NCBI GenBank assembly: GCA_014526335.1
Contig: JACTAT010000174.1
Location: forward strand, 1-64,000
DNA length: 64,000 nt
Reading direction: 5' to 3'
Origin: Chrysaora quinquecirrha
Taxonomy: Eukaryota > Cnidaria > Scyphozoa > Semaeostomeae > Pelagiidae
The position numbers and the translations under genes are program-made. Positions 33,343 to 47,007 of the stretch are shown here, in pieces (position 1 is the first letter of the stretch; the number at the start of each line of letters is the position of its first letter). Under the pieces are notes generated by a model. The model had not been told where the DNA came from. It saw only the letters and a list, made by a program, of their open reading frames with translations, and searched no databases.

Positions 33343-34489
33343 ACAAAACAAGGTTTTGAGTTATCGAGAGACTTTTCAATGATGATTTGAATCAAGGGAA
33401 GTAGACAGTTGTTGTTATAAATTTGGTGTTTTCCACACAGCGTCAATTACCAGAATGATTAAATGTTAATTATACATGCCTTTTTTGAGTGGTCGAAGGA
33501 GGTTTTGGTGATCAGAGTCAAGGGAAGTAGACATTTTGTTATTGAGTTTTGCACCAAGTTTTCAAAAAATATCAACTTTATTTCTGATGATGGTCAGGAC
33601 CAATGGAATTAGAAAGTTGTGAGTAGGGTTGAGTCTATATGTTCACACGAGAGAAGGAGATACTGATAAAAAAGATCTACGATCGGATACGATATGGGTG
33701 CGATTTCCATGGATTCGCTTAACTAGCCTGCCCAAAAAGATACGATCCAATTCCCAACAAGAATTCGCGTGTAGGTGACTATATTGGCATGCAGATGACT
33801 ATATTCGATAATTAGTAGAACTTAGAAGAATTGATTGCCAACTTTGAGTTATTTATGTTTAGATGATTCTCGAAGCCGCAAACTATTTTGAAAAAATATG
33901 CCAGACTTGGCAACAATTTCTACTGCGCCACAATTTCCTCCTCTCTTCACACGAAAATATCTTACACGTAAGAGGACTTCTAGAAACATCTGACAAAAAT
34001 AACCAGATCAAGAATTGAATGAAAATACTTTAAAATAAAAAATAAAATCACAGTAAATTTGAGCAACATTTTGTAATATTGTAGTCAAACCTTTTTTTGA
34101 AGCCTGACCGAGCCGTTTTTTTGCGAGAAAATCATAGTTTCAAATTTTTATTCTCGAAAGTTTTGATGTTATAGAATATTCCTGCATCGTGGATAGAACT
34201 CACAATCTTTAGCCCAAGGAAGAAGCGCATTATTCCACTGCACTACACGGACAGTTGATTCTAATTGATGTTTTTGGCAAGCAATTGCATTTTGTTAATT
34301 ATGCCCACTAACGACAACACTTACGGCGACTTCAAAGTGAACTTCCTAGTATTTGTGGTTTATCTTTTGTTACGCTTTTGGCAGGAAAAAGCGTCTATAT
34401 GCTTATATATCTGTTATTACTAAAGGCCCGGTTACACTATTAGATATTCCATTAGATATTCCATATATAGAGCATCTATAATATTCAGT
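33343..34489. other. Intergenic, nothing recognised
   Basis: AT-rich sequence without a supported gene or repeat. Confidence 0.5.
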
Positions 34490-34764
34490 TATGCAAATCA
34501 GGTTGCCCCATTGTGATGGCCCATTGTTCGATTGTGCACGAAAGGCTCCAGTTCTGGGGCACCTAGAAACGCGACTCGTTTTTTGATCGAAGCCCTTTCT
34601 GCCCAGGTAGTGCATGCCGTATTTTTCTAAATGTTTTGAGAACCATAAGTTGGTGAAAATGTCGATTTTATCTCGGCCTCGAAAAGTTTTGTTTTCAATG
34701 GCGGCCATCTATTATGTTCTTTTCACAACACGCACAGTGAATCATTGAATCTTTTGTTGTGCGG

Positions 34765-35680
34765 AAGTTTGTCGTGCTTACTAAAACGCGGAACCACTCG
34801 AAACAACCCAAAACCAGCCAAAATCAGCCAAAACGACCAAAAGACGGATTAAAACAACCTAAAACCACCTAAAATTATCCAGAAATAGTTATTTTCATTT
34901 ATTAGGGGCAAGAAGACCCTCAAAATATTCAGATTCTAGCAAAATATCATCGCTGTGTAGTAAATAATCTTTTCCCTTTGGGCCAATAACGTGAACAATG
35001 CGCTTTGTTACTTCCTTTCAGATTAAATCTTTGCCTGCAACTCTCAGGGGTTTATTCAATCACTTGCGGCTTTAAAAGCTTGGATTTCACATAAAATCTT
35101 AACTCTCGTACGATTATCGCACATTCGTGAGACGTTAGAATTTCTTTTTGCATGATTATCTCACGACCATAAATGCAAATTGTAAAATTTTGGTCGTAGC
35201 AGAGCCTTCCGATCACATTAGTACGACTAAGTTGTGATGTAGTCCTTCTTGCAAGATATTTTGAGATACGAAAATGAAACACGCTTTCCAGACAATGGAA
35301 CCTTTCCCCAACGGTATATTTATTGGCAGCGTGCGATTGTGTCTTATCTCTCAACTTCACGCTCAAATACAATACATCAGTACTGTTGTGAACAAAAAGG
35401 GCTTTTCTGACTACAGCGATGTAAAACTTTTTATGTCAACAAAAGTCCCAAGACGAAAGTAGAATTTTAAGAGTAAAGAAATAAGAATGACATTTCAAAG
35501 AACATGAGAGTTTCTGGGGAGTTTTCAAGGATTTTCTGCCACTTAATAGATGATTCCAGGTGAATTGGACTTTTCTGGGTGGTTTTGGGTGCTTTTCATC
35601 AAGTTATGGTTCGTTTTGAGCGCTGTTGGCTGGTTTTGGGCAATTTTGGATTGTTTCGCGTTTTTGGTAAGTACGTTTTC
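34765..35680. repeat. Internal inverted repeat of array unit 1
   Basis: About 34765-34880 (AAAACGCGGAACCAC...AACCCAAAACCAGCC) is the inverse of about 35570-35680 (GGCTGGTTTTGGG...TTTCGCGTTTTTGGTAAG). Equivalent arms recur in unit 3 (about 39545-39640 and 40335-40440). Each unit thus holds a broad stem with about 700 bp between the arms. Confidence 0.65.
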
Positions 35681-36244
35681 ACGTTTTCAGGGGTCAAAGG
35701 ACGTCAAAGGACACTAGGAGACTGTAATTCATTTTGGAATTTTACTCATATTCTTTCCGTTTTCAAAAAGAGTTCTTGCTTTGATTATTTCCATAAATCG
35801 CCACACTTAAGTTTGTGTTTTACTGTTTCAATGCATATGAAACACTACTAAGAGGCCATAAATCTTTTGGTTTTCAAGTTGAATGTTCCTTTGAAAATTC
35901 AGAACACAAACAAACAAAATGAAAATCGTTCCGATATAGTGCGATATTTATTGTTCATGAAGGACATTTAAAATTAAAGTCTGCGACGAGATAGGGATAG
36001 GGTTTTCGAATTCACACAGCGGTCATGCTACTAATTTTGCGTCTTAAGTTGACACAAAAGTGTTTGGAATATTGTAAGTAAATCTGGAAATTTGGTGGCA
36101 AAAAATTTTATCAAGCATTTACCAACGGATTTTCGAGTGCAGACAGGGCATAGAAACGTTGCATTAGAATTCAAGTGGATGAAACACAGTCAGAGATACC
36201 CTTAACCTCCGTGACTCACTGGCTGACCTTCAGCTTTCATATTA

Positions 36245-36350
36245 TAATGTTGATGATGATTATTATTTGATGACATGAAGATAATGATGATTGCAATGAT
36301 GATGGTGATGATTATTGTTGTTATTATGATTTTGATGGCATGATGATGAA

Positions 36351-36385
<35 letters not shown>

Positions 36386-36555
36386 GATGATGATTTGATG
36401 ATGATTATGATTATGATGATGATGATGATTATGATGATGGTAATGCTGATGGGGATGAGGATGATTCTAATGGTGATTATAATGTTATAGTTGATGATGG
36501 CGATAATGATAAATTTGAAGGTGATGATAACTATGATGATGATGATGATGATAAT
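36245..36555. repeat. GAT/ATG microsatellite, array unit 1
   Basis: Long (GAT)n with interruptions. Counterparts are at about 38510-38810, 41067-41350 and 43139-43395. Confidence 0.9.
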
Positions 36556-36664
36556 GTTCTTTTTTTGTCCACAGTTTAATACCCTTTTATCAATTCACTT
36601 ATGTGTTTAGCATTAGACTAGCATTCTAACTTGACGCCCGCGATGCGGGCGACATTTTTACCTA

Positions 36665-36945
36665 TGACACCCGCGATGCGGGTGAATATTAGTACCAGTT
36701 TAGCCTTGGGAAGACAAGATACCACTCAGCTGCCTTTTAACTTGCTGCCTTTTAACTTGCAGCCTTCTGAACTTCCGCTAGAGTCCGGGGAGGTTAGCTC
36801 CTCATGGCATCCCACAACCTCCCCGGACTCTAGCGAAAGTTCAGAAGGCTGCAAGTTAAAAGGCAGCAAGTTAAAAGGCAGCTGAGTGGTATCTTGTCTT
36901 TCCAAGGCTAAACTGGTACTAATATTCACCCGCATCGCGGGTGTC
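36665..36945. repeat. Long palindrome, array unit 1
   Basis: Arms of about 130 bp run from GACACCCGCGATGCGGGTG through GCCTTGG.AAGACAAGATACC to CCGGGGAGGTT and are mirrored almost exactly, with a loop of about 20-25 nt around 36800. The plus and minus strands therefore encode nearly the same spurious peptide. Confidence 0.92.
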
Positions 36946-38611
36946 AAGGTAAAAACTCACCCGCATCGCGGGTGTCAAGGTAAATCTCTATTACTAAACT
37001 CCTTAATATGCAAATGAGTTGCCCCATTGTTGTGGCCCATTGTTCGATTGTGCACGAAAGGCTCCAGTCCTGGGGCACCTAGAAATGCGATTCTTTTTTA
37101 ATCGAAGCCCTTTCTGCCCAGGTAGTGCATGCGCTATTTTTCTAAATCTTTTGAGAACCGAAAGATAGTTAAAATTTCGATTTTCTCTCGGCTCAAAAAA
37201 GTTTTGATTTTGATGGCGGCCATCTATTATGTTCCTTTCACTACACGTACATTGAATCTTTTGCGTGCAACTCTCAGGGGTTTATTCAATGACTTGCGGC
37301 TTTAAAAGCCTGGATTCCATACAAAATCTTAACTGTCGTGCGACTATCGCACAATCGTGAGAATTTCTTTTCGTACGATTATCGCACGACCATAAATACA
37401 AATGGTGACATTTTGGTCGTAGCAGAGCCTTCACGATTACATTACTACGATTTAGTTGTGATGTAGTCTTTCTTACAAGATATTTTGAGATATCAAGATG
37501 AAACACGTTTTACAGACAATGGATACCTTTCCCAACGGTATATTTATTGGCAGCGTGCGATTGTGTCTTATCTCTCAACTTCACGCTCAAATACAATACT
37601 ACAGTACTGTTGTGAACAAAAAAGGCTTTTCCGACTCCAGCGATGTAAAAGCTTTTATGTCAACAAAAGTCCCAAGACGAAAGTAGAATTTTAAGAGTTA
37701 AGAATGAAATTTCAAAGAACATGAGAGTTTCTGGTGATTTTTCAAGGATTTTCTGCCACTTAATAGATGATTCCAGGTGAATTGGACATTTCTGGGTGGT
37801 TTTGGGTGCTTTTCATCAAGTTATGGTTCGTTTTGAGTGCTTTTGGCTGGTTTTGGGCAATTTTGGGTTGTTTCGCGTTTTTGGTAAGTACGTTTTCACG
37901 TTTTCAGGGGTCAAAGGACGTCAAAGGACACTAGGAGACTGTAATTCATTTTGGAATTTTACTCATATTCTTTCCGTTTTCAAGAAGAGTTCTTGCTTTG
38001 ATTATTTCCATAAATCGCCACGCTAAACTTTGTGTTTTACTGTTTCAATGCATTTGAAACACTACTAAGAGGCCATAAATATCTCGGGTTTCAAGTTGAA
38101 TGTTCCTTTGAAAATTCAGAGCACAAACACACAAAATGAAAATCGTTCCGATATAGTGAGATATTTATTGTTCATGAAGGACATTTAAAATTAAAGTCTG
38201 CGATGAGATAGGGATAGGATTTTCGAATTTACGCAGCAGTAATAGTACTAATTTTGCGTCTTAAGTTGACACAAAAGCGTTTGGAATATTCTCAGTAGAT
38301 CTGGAAATTTGGTGGCAAAAAATTTCATTAAGCATTTACCATCGAACTGTTTGACTTTTATTTAGGCTGTTAATAATAGGATTTTCGAGTGCAGACAGGG
38401 CATAGAAACGTTGCATTAGAATTCAAGTGGATGGAACACAGTCAGAGATACCCTTAACCTCCGTGACTTATAAGATTTGGCTTATATTTGACCTTCAGCT
38501 TTTATATTATAATGATGATGATGATGATGATTTTGATGACATGAAGATAATGATGATTGTGATGATGATGATGATGATTATTATTATTATTATTATTATG
38601 ATTTTGATGGC

Positions 38612-38671
<60 letters not shown>

Positions 38672-38934
38672 ATGATGATGGTAATGATGATGATGATGAG
38701 GATGATTCTAATGGTGATTATAATGTTATAGTTGATGAAATCCCATGGCAATAATGATAATTTTGACGGTGATGATAACTATGATGATGATGATGATGAT
38801 AATAATGTTCCTTTTTGTCCACAGTTTAATACCCTTTTATCAATTCTCTTATGTGTTTACCATTACAAGTAGACTAGCTTTTTAACTTGACGCCCGCGAT
38901 GCGGGCGACACCCGCGATGCGGGTGTGTTTCTAT

Positions 38935-39243
38935 GACACCCGCGATGCGGGTGAATATTAATACCAGTTTAGCCTTGGAAAGACAAGATACCACTCAGCT
39001 GCCTTTTAACTTGCTGCCTTTTAACTTGCAGCCTTCTGAACTTTCGCTAGAGTCCGGGAGGTTAGCTCCCATGGCATCCCACAACCTCCCGGACTCTAGC
39101 GAAAGTTCAGAAGGCTGCAAGTTAAAAGTTAAAAGGCAGCTGAGTGGTATCTTGTCTTAAAAGGCAGCTGATCGTGGTATCTTGTCTTTCCAAGGCACCG
39201 CATCGCGGGTGTCAAGATAAGCCCGCATCGCGGGCGTCAAGTT
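38935..39243. repeat. Long palindrome, array unit 2 (right arm rearranged)
   Basis: Same palindrome, but the right arm has an internal repetition of AAAAGGCAGCTGA..GTGGTATCTTGTCTT and lacks the ACTGGTA segment. It ends in two hairpin motifs. Confidence 0.88.
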
Positions 39244-41491
39244 AAATCTGTATTACTAATATTCAATTATGCAAATCAGGTTGCCCCATTGTGATGGCCC
39301 TTTGTTCGATTGTGCACGAAAGGCTCCAGTCCTGGGCCACCTAGAAATGCGATTCTTTTTTTGATCGAAGCCCTTTCTGCCCAGGTAGTGCATGCCGTAT
39401 TTTTCTAAATCTTTTGAGAACCGTAAGTTGGTGAAAATTTCGATTTTATCTCAGCCTCAAAAAGTTTCGTTTTAAATGGCGGCCATCTATTATGTTCTTT
39501 TCACTACAAGAACAGTGCTTCTTTTGTCCTGCGAAAGTTTGTTGTGCTTACTAAAACGCGGAACCACCCAAAACGACCCAAAACCAGCCAAAATCACGCA
39601 AAACGACCCATGATCGAATTAAAACCACCAAACACCACCTAAAATTATTCTAAAATAGTAATTTCCATTATTAAGGGCCAGAAAACTCTCAAAATACTCA
39701 GATTCTAGCAAAATATCATCGCTGTGTAGTAAATTATCTTTTCCCTTTGGGCCAATAACGTGAACAATGCGCTTTTTACTTATTTCAGATTGAATCTTTT
39801 GCGTGCAACTCTCAGGGGTTTATTCAATCACTTGCGGCCTTAAAAGCCTGGATTCCACATAAAATCTTAACTGTCGTACGATTATCGCACATTCGTGAGA
39901 CGTGAGAATTTCTTTTCGCACGATTATCGCACGATTATAAATACAAATTGTGACATTTTTGTCGTAGCAGAGCCTTCACGGATTACATTACTACGATTTA
40001 GTTGTGATTGTGATTTCTTGCAAGATATTTTGAGACATGAAAATGAAACACGCTTTCCAGACAATGGATACCTTTCCCAACGGTATATTTATTGGCAGCG
40101 TGCGATTGTGTCTTATCTCTCAACTTCACGCTCAAATACAATACTACAGTACTGTTGTGAACAAATAAGGCTTTTCCAACTCCAGCGATGTAAAAGGTTT
40201 TTATGTCAACAAAAGTCCCAAGACGAAAATAGAATTTTAAGAGTTAAGAATGAAATTTCAAAGAATATGAGAGTTTCTGGTGATTTTTCAAGGATTTTCT
40301 GCCGCTTAATAGATGATTCCAGGTGAATTGGACATTTCTGGGTGGTTTTGGGTGCTTTTCATCAAATTATGGTTCGTTTAGAGTGCTTTTGGCTGGTTTT
40401 GGGAAATTTTGGGTTGTTTCGCGTTTTTGGTAAGTACGTTTTCACGTCTTCAGGGGTCAAAGGACGTCAAAGGACACTAGGAGACTGTAATTCATTTTGG
40501 AATTTTGCTCATATTCTTTCCGTTTTTAAGAAGAGTTCTTGCTTTGATTATTTCCATAATTCGCCACGCTAATTTTACTGTTTCAATGCATATGAAACAC
40601 TACTAAGAGGCCATAAATTTTTCGGGTTTCAACTTGAATGTTCCTTTGAAAATTCAGAGCACAAACACACAAAAGGAAAATCGTTCCGATATTTATTGTT
40701 CATGAAGGACATTTAAAATTAAAGTCTGCGATGAGATAGGGATAGGATTTTCGAAGTTACGCAGCAGTAATACTATTAATTTTGCGTCTTAAGTTGACAC
40801 AAAAGCGTTTGGAATATTCTCAGTAGATCTGGAAATTTGGTGGCAAAAAATTTCAAGCATTTTCCATCGAACTGTTTGACTTTTATTTAGGCTGTTAATA
40901 ATAGGATTTTCGGGTGCAGACGGGGCATAGAAACGTTGCATTAGAATTCAAGTGGATGGAACACAGTCAGAGATACCCTTAACCTCCGTGACTCACTGGC
41001 TCACTATCCCTCCCAAGGTTTAGTTTTATAAAACTTGGCTTATATTTGACCTTCAGCTTTCATATTATAATGATGATTGTGATGATAATGATGATGATGA
41101 TTATTATTATGATTTTGATGGCATGATGATGGTGATGATGATGATAATCTGATGATGGTTATGATTTTGATGATGATGATGATTATGATGATAGTAATGA
41201 TGATGATTATGATGATGATGATGATTATGATGATGGTTATGATGATGATGATGAGGATGATTCTAATGGTGATTATAATGTTATAGTTGATGATGGCGAT
41301 AATGATAATTTTGACGGTGATGATAACTATGATGATGATGATGATAATGTTCTTTTTTTATCCACAGTTTAATACCCTTTTATCAATTCTCTTATGTGTT
41401 TACAATTACAAGTAGACTAGCTTTTTAACTTGACGCCCGCGATGCGGGCGAGCTTTACCTTGACACCCGCGATGCGGGTGAGTTTCTACCT

Positions 41492-41678
41492 TGACACCCG
41501 CGATGCGGGTGAATATTAGTACCAGTTTAGCCTTGGAAAGACAAGATACCACTCAGCTGCCTTTTAACTTGCTGCCTTTTAACTTGCAGCCTTCTGAACT
41601 TTCGCTAGAGTCCGGGGAGGTTAGCTCCCCATGGCATCCCACAACCTCCCGGACTCTGGCGAAAGTTCAGAAGGCTGC
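41492..41678. repeat. Palindrome, array unit 3 (right arm truncated)
   Basis: The left arm is complete. The right arm stops after GAAAGTTCAGAAGGCTGC and continues directly into the middle of the next unit. Confidence 0.88.
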
Positions 41679-43534
41679 TGTTCTTTTTAGATCGACGCCC
41701 TTTCTGCCCAGGTAGTGCATGCCGTATTTTTCTAAATGATTTGAGAAGCGCAAGTTGATGAAAACTTCGATTTTATCTCGAGTTCAACAAGTTTTGGTTT
41801 TGATTGCGGCCATCTATTATGTTCCTTTCACTACACGTACATTGAATCTTTTGTGTGCAACTCTCAGGGGTTTATTCAATGACTTGTGGCTTCAAAAGCC
41901 TGGTTTCCATACAGAATCTTAACTGTCGTGCGACTATCGCACAATCGTGAGACGTGAGAATTTCTTTTCGTACGATTATCGCACGACCATAAATACAAAT
42001 GGTGACATTTTGGTCGTAAAAGAGCCTCCACGATTACATTACTACGACTTAGTTGTCATGTAGTCTTTCTTACAAGATATTTTGAGATATTAAAATGAAA
42101 CACGCTTTCCAGACAATGGATACCTTTCCCAACGGTATATTTATTGGAAGCGTGCGATTGTGTCTTATCTCTCAACTTCACGCTCAAATACAATACTACA
42201 TTACTGTTGTGAACAAAAAAGGCTTTTCCCACTCCAGCGATGTCATAGCTTTTTATGTCAACAAAAGTCCCAAGACGAAAGTAGAATTTTAATAGTTAAG
42301 AATGAAAATTCACAGAACATGAGAGTTTCTGGTGATTTTCAAGGATTATTCTGCCACTTAATAGATGATTCCAGGTGAATTGGACATTTCAGGGTGGTTT
42401 TGGGTGCTTTTCATCAAGTTATGGTTCGTTTTGGGTGCTTTTGGCTGGTTGTGGGCAATTTTGGGTTGTTTCGCGTTTTTGGTAAGTACGTTTTCACGTT
42501 TTCAGGGTCAAAGGACGTTAAAGGACACTAGGAGACTGTAATTCATTTTGGAATCTTACTCATATTCTTTCCATTTTCAAGAAGAGTTGTTGCTTTGATT
42601 ATTTCCATAAATCGCCACATTAAACTTTGTGTTTTACTGTTTCAATGCATATGAAACACTACTAAGAAGCCATAGATTTTACGGGTTTCAAGTTGAATGT
42701 TCCTTTGAAAATTCAGAGCACAAACACACAAAATGAAAATCGTTTTGATACAGTGAGATATATATTGTTCATGGCGGACATTTAAAATTAAAGTCTGCGA
42801 TGAGATACAGATAGGATTGTCGAATTTACGCTGCAGTAATACTACTTATTTTGCGTCTTAAGTTGGCACAAAAGCGTTTGGAATATTCTAAGTAGATCTG
42901 GCAACTTGGTGGCAAAAAATTTCATTAAGCATTTACCATCGAACTGTTTGACTTTTATTTAGGCTGTTAATAATAGGATTTTCGAGTGCAGACAGGGCAT
43001 AGAAACGTTGCATTAGAATTCAAGTGGATGGAACACAGTCAGAGATACCCTTAACCTCCGTGACTCACTGGCTCACTACCCCACCCAAAGCTTTGTTTTA
43101 TAAAACATGGCTTATATTTGACCTTCAGCTTTCATATTTTAATGATGATGATGATGATGATGATTTTGATGACATCAAGATAATGATGATTGTGATGATG
43201 ATGATGATGTTGATTATTATTATAATGATTTTGATGGCATGATTATGATTATGATGATGATGATGATTATGAAGATGGTAACGATCATGATGAGGATGAT
43301 TCTAATGGTGAATATAATGTTATAGTTAATGATGGCGATAATGATAATTTTGACGGTGATGATAATTGTGGTGATGATAATGATGATAATGTTCTTCTTT
43401 TGTCCACAGTTTAATACCCTTTTATCAATTCTCTTATATGTTTACCATTAGAAGTAGACTAGCTTTTTAACTTGACGCCCGCGATGCGGGCGTGCTTTTC
43501 TACCTTGACACCCGCGATGCGGGTGTGTTTCTAT

Positions 43535-43805
43535 GACACCCGCGATGCGGGTGAATAATAATACCAGTTTAGCCTTGGAAAGACAAGATACCACTCAGCT
43601 ACCTTTTAACTTGCTGCCTTTTAACTTGCAGCCTTCTGAACTTTCGCTAGAGTCCGGGGAGGTTAGCTCCCCATTGCATCCCACAACCTCCCCGGACTCT
43701 AGCGAAAGTTCAGAAGGCTGCAAGTTAAAACAACAAGTTAAAAGGTAGCAGTGGTATCTGTCTTTCCAAGGCTAAACTGGTATAAACACCCGCATCGCGG
43801 GTAGC
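43535..43805. repeat. Long palindrome, array unit 4
   Basis: Both arms are present, the right one slightly shortened and ending in ACCCGCATCGCGGGT. It is the last element of the array. Confidence 0.88.
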
Positions 43806-45944
43806 TGAAAATTATTAATCTATTACTCTATTACCACGAACACCCTCTTAATATGTCCTCCGGACATAAAAAGGAACGGATCCATATAGCTACCGAGGGA
43901 GTTTCGAGATAGTTATTTGAATTAACAGCAATTTATACAGTTTATTGACAGCAAATATGAATTTCCGGGGGGACGATGATGGAAAAATCGATCAGTTAAT
44001 AGCCTTATAGCTACCTTCGCTCCGATTGCCCTGTGTAATCTGTTCAGATACTCGCCAGTATGCTCACTCCAATTGACGAAGCTGATGTCTTTTGAAACTT
44101 TGGGAGCTGAAAATGATAGAGGGTCAAATCTCTATCAGAAGGACTATATACTTCTAACTTCTTAGCTCTGTATTGTTAACTGGTAGCTTTTGCACGTCGT
44201 ACCAATTGCACTAGTTTTTGCACGTTGTTTTCTACTTCTACGTATTAAATCAACTACTTCAATAATGAGGGCTCTGTTGATGTAAAAAAAAGAAAAAAAA
44301 ACAATGTGAAAATAAAAGAAGATTTAATTGCTTAAGAGAGGAAGAAAAGATATTGATAAATAGGTTTGGCAACTGAGCAGCAATAATGGCACAGTTACAA
44401 TTGGTGAGTTAAACCTATGGGTTATGTAATTGTGATAGGTTATTATCATGGTTCGTTGCAACACATCGGCTCACAGTGAAAACTGCTCCTGTGCTATACT
44501 GAGATGGTTTTTGAGAACCATGACCATTGCGTATAGAGCAAACCACTTATTGTGAACCTAAAATTAAATGCGTGCACAGTGCAGTACCTACTAAAAATGG
44601 TCTAATAAAAATGGTGATTTAAAAGGTATAGTAAACTTTAGGTGTTTTGCTTGGCCGCATTAAGGTCGTGTCGGATTTAATTAATTTAATCCGACATAAA
44701 AGCGACGTTAGAGCGACGTTGACTTAATATGGGCGTTGCGTCGAACTTAATTCAAAGTGGAATTTTTGGGTTTCTTTGCTAAAATGAGGCTTAAAAGGCG
44801 CAAATTTTAAATTCAAAATGGCTGCAGTCAATGCAGCAAATCGATTTTTTTAAATTCGACCAAAATGCGACCATATAAAGCAACGCTGCATTTCTGTCGA
44901 GCTTGTGAATTAAGTTCGGCATATCCCGCTAAGTGTAACACTAAATAAAATTGCCACTTTATATGGGTGAATTTACGTCCAACTTGTTCGACACTACCTA
45001 AAAGCTGCCTCATAAAGTGATCCTAAGTATGCCCGCGAACTTTCTCAATTAACTTCAATAAACTTAACGTTGTTTTGTAGCTCTTTGTAAAACTTGCAAC
45101 CATGAAGTATTTTGATAGAAATCGTCGATTTCATTTCAAAATCTGATGCGGCTATTCAAATTTTAGTTCCCAAGGGAGAAATCAATTTCTTGCGTCAGGC
45201 ATGCGAATGCCAATTTTATCCCCTTTGGGAATTGTATCATTCCTTTGCGAATTAGTTTGAAGTTTTATTCCTCGTGGTTTTAACAAGCCAGTATTCGGGG
45301 CATTCGACCTTCTGGAATGGTTCTCCTTTCACGACATGGCCTAATTTTGAGAATTTATTACTGGAAGTCAAAGCTGTTTTCGAAACGCAAGCGATTCATG
45401 ACTGAAGCTGGACGGGCTGGACCTTCTAGCTAGTTTAAGCAGATGAGACGCGGGAGGACTGAATCTAGACATGGCTTCTGGCAAAATTAGACTCTAGGTA
45501 AGTGACCACTTGGTTTTTCTAGACTATCTATTCTTTCCCTTCCAACAGTTGCCGCACAAACAGAAAAATTTGATAGTTCTAAATGGGAATCTATATACGC
45601 TCACTGTAACTTATTTAAAACTTAAATTTAAGGAAACTATACTTCTGAGTGTTAATGAAGCGAAGGAAAGGGGAACTGGACAACAAAGAAGCCGTTTTTG
45701 CCTTGTTTGGAAAATAACAGAATGAGTAATCGAAGTACAGTTGACATCTCGAACTCTCAACGGACACTGGAATTTGTTCGAGATAGCGAATGTTTGAAAT
45801 AACGGATGCCCCATATAAATATAAAAAATTATAGTTTTTAAGTGCTGATGCCCATTCCCGCCCCGCTATGCGAACTTATATATATTTTCAGCTTGTCTCT
45901 TTATCCAGTTCAGCAGAAATTTGGCAAAGTTCGAGATAAAGAGA
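43806..45944. other. Intergenic, nothing recognised
   Basis: No supported gene. Around 44640-45000 there are imperfect inverted TCGAACTTAATTC / GAATTAAGTTCG-type segments that may be an old MITE. Confidence 0.4.
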
Positions 45945-46868
45945 TATTAGTACAGCAGATTTGGGCACAAAATTGATGGTTTTGTTCATTTTGTGATAAA
46001 AGCATGAAACTTCGTGAACATGGGCAGTTTGACACGCTGAAAAAGATAGGATATAGAGCCACCCCGAAAAGTGCCCTCGAATGCTATTTTTAGATAGGGC
46101 TACTAGAGCCCAATCCCAGAAGTGAAAAACAGCTGTAACTTGGGAAATAAGCGACGGATAAATACAATAATTGGTATTCTTAGCAATTTCAACATGCTGA
46201 GAAACATGGAGTACATAGCTGATCAAAAAATGTTCCCAAAAGCTATTTTTAGAAAGGGGTACTAGGGCCCAATCCCCAGTAGTGAAAACCGGTGTAACTT
46301 GGGAAATAAGCGACGGATAAATACAATAATTGGTATTCTCAGCAATTTCAACATGCCGAGAAACATGGAGTACACAGCTGATCAAAAAATGTCCCCAAAA
46401 GCTATTTTTAGAAAGGGGTACTAGGGCCCAATCCCCAGTAGTGAAAACGGGTGTAACTTGGGAAATAAACGACGAATAAATATTGGTATTCTTAGCAACA
46501 TAAACATGCTGAGAAACATGGACTGCATGGCTAATCAATAAAGGCCCCCAAAATCTATTTTTAGAAAGGGGTGCTAGGGCCCAATCCCCAGTACTGAAAA
46601 CGGGTGTAACTTGGGAATTAAACCACGGATGTATTCTTTGCAACATCGACATGCTGAAAAATATGGAGTGCATGGCTAATCAAAAGTGCCCCCAAAAGCT
46701 ATTTTTAGAAAGGGGTGCTAGAATTAAAAACGGATAGTAGCAATTTATTCTTTGTATAACGATAACGAGATAAACGAGTATGGGCCCATTCCGGAAATGT
46801 TCCTCACGTCTGTTGAATTACGCTGGGACACTTGAATATAATACCTAGAACGAAAAATCAACTAAAGA
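45945..46868. repeat. Left arm of foldback element
   Basis: The subrepeat landmark occurs at 46083, 46242, 46401, 46552 and 46698, giving periods of 159, 159, 151 and 146 bp. The minus-strand frame through it encodes repeated TPVFTTGDWALVPLSKNSFW and is a by-product of the period being near a multiple of three. Confidence 0.88.
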
Positions 46869-47007
46869 TTGAACAATACAATCTTAAATTTAACGGAATT
46901 CTTTATAAGACAGCGATCTGTAATTACTAGCCTGGTCATCCTGAAAAATTTATACGAAATAATATCCATCGACATAAAAAAGTGGCCGGAGATATCATAG
47001 GCTTATA

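Larger units (their letters stand above)
34490..43805. repeat. Tandem array of four 2.1-2.5 kb units
   Basis: Markers recur in the same order in each unit: TTGCCCCATTGTGATGG (absent from unit 4), CTCTCAGGGGTTTATTCAAT, TTTTGGGTGCTTTTCATCAA (35584, 37799, 40345, about 42405), a GAT microsatellite, hairpin motifs with CCCGCGATGCGGG, and a long palindrome. Approximate units are 34490-36985, 36986-39243, 39244-41678 and 41679-43805. Unit 3 ends in mid-palindrome and unit 4 starts truncated. Short frames inside recur only because the DNA recurs. The nature is unknown: a satellite or a tandemly arrayed non-autonomous element. Confidence 0.88.

Noticed and set aside
36631..36947. Similar peptides (PFNLLPFNLQPSEL) on both strands and in four units
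   Set aside because: A palindrome encodes the same peptide on both strands; no start context or conservation beyond the DNA repeat.
45888..46673. 261-residue minus-strand frame with repeated GDWALVPLSKNSFW
   Set aside because: It is the translation of noncoding tandem subrepeats of the foldback arm; the other arm is broken in several frames.
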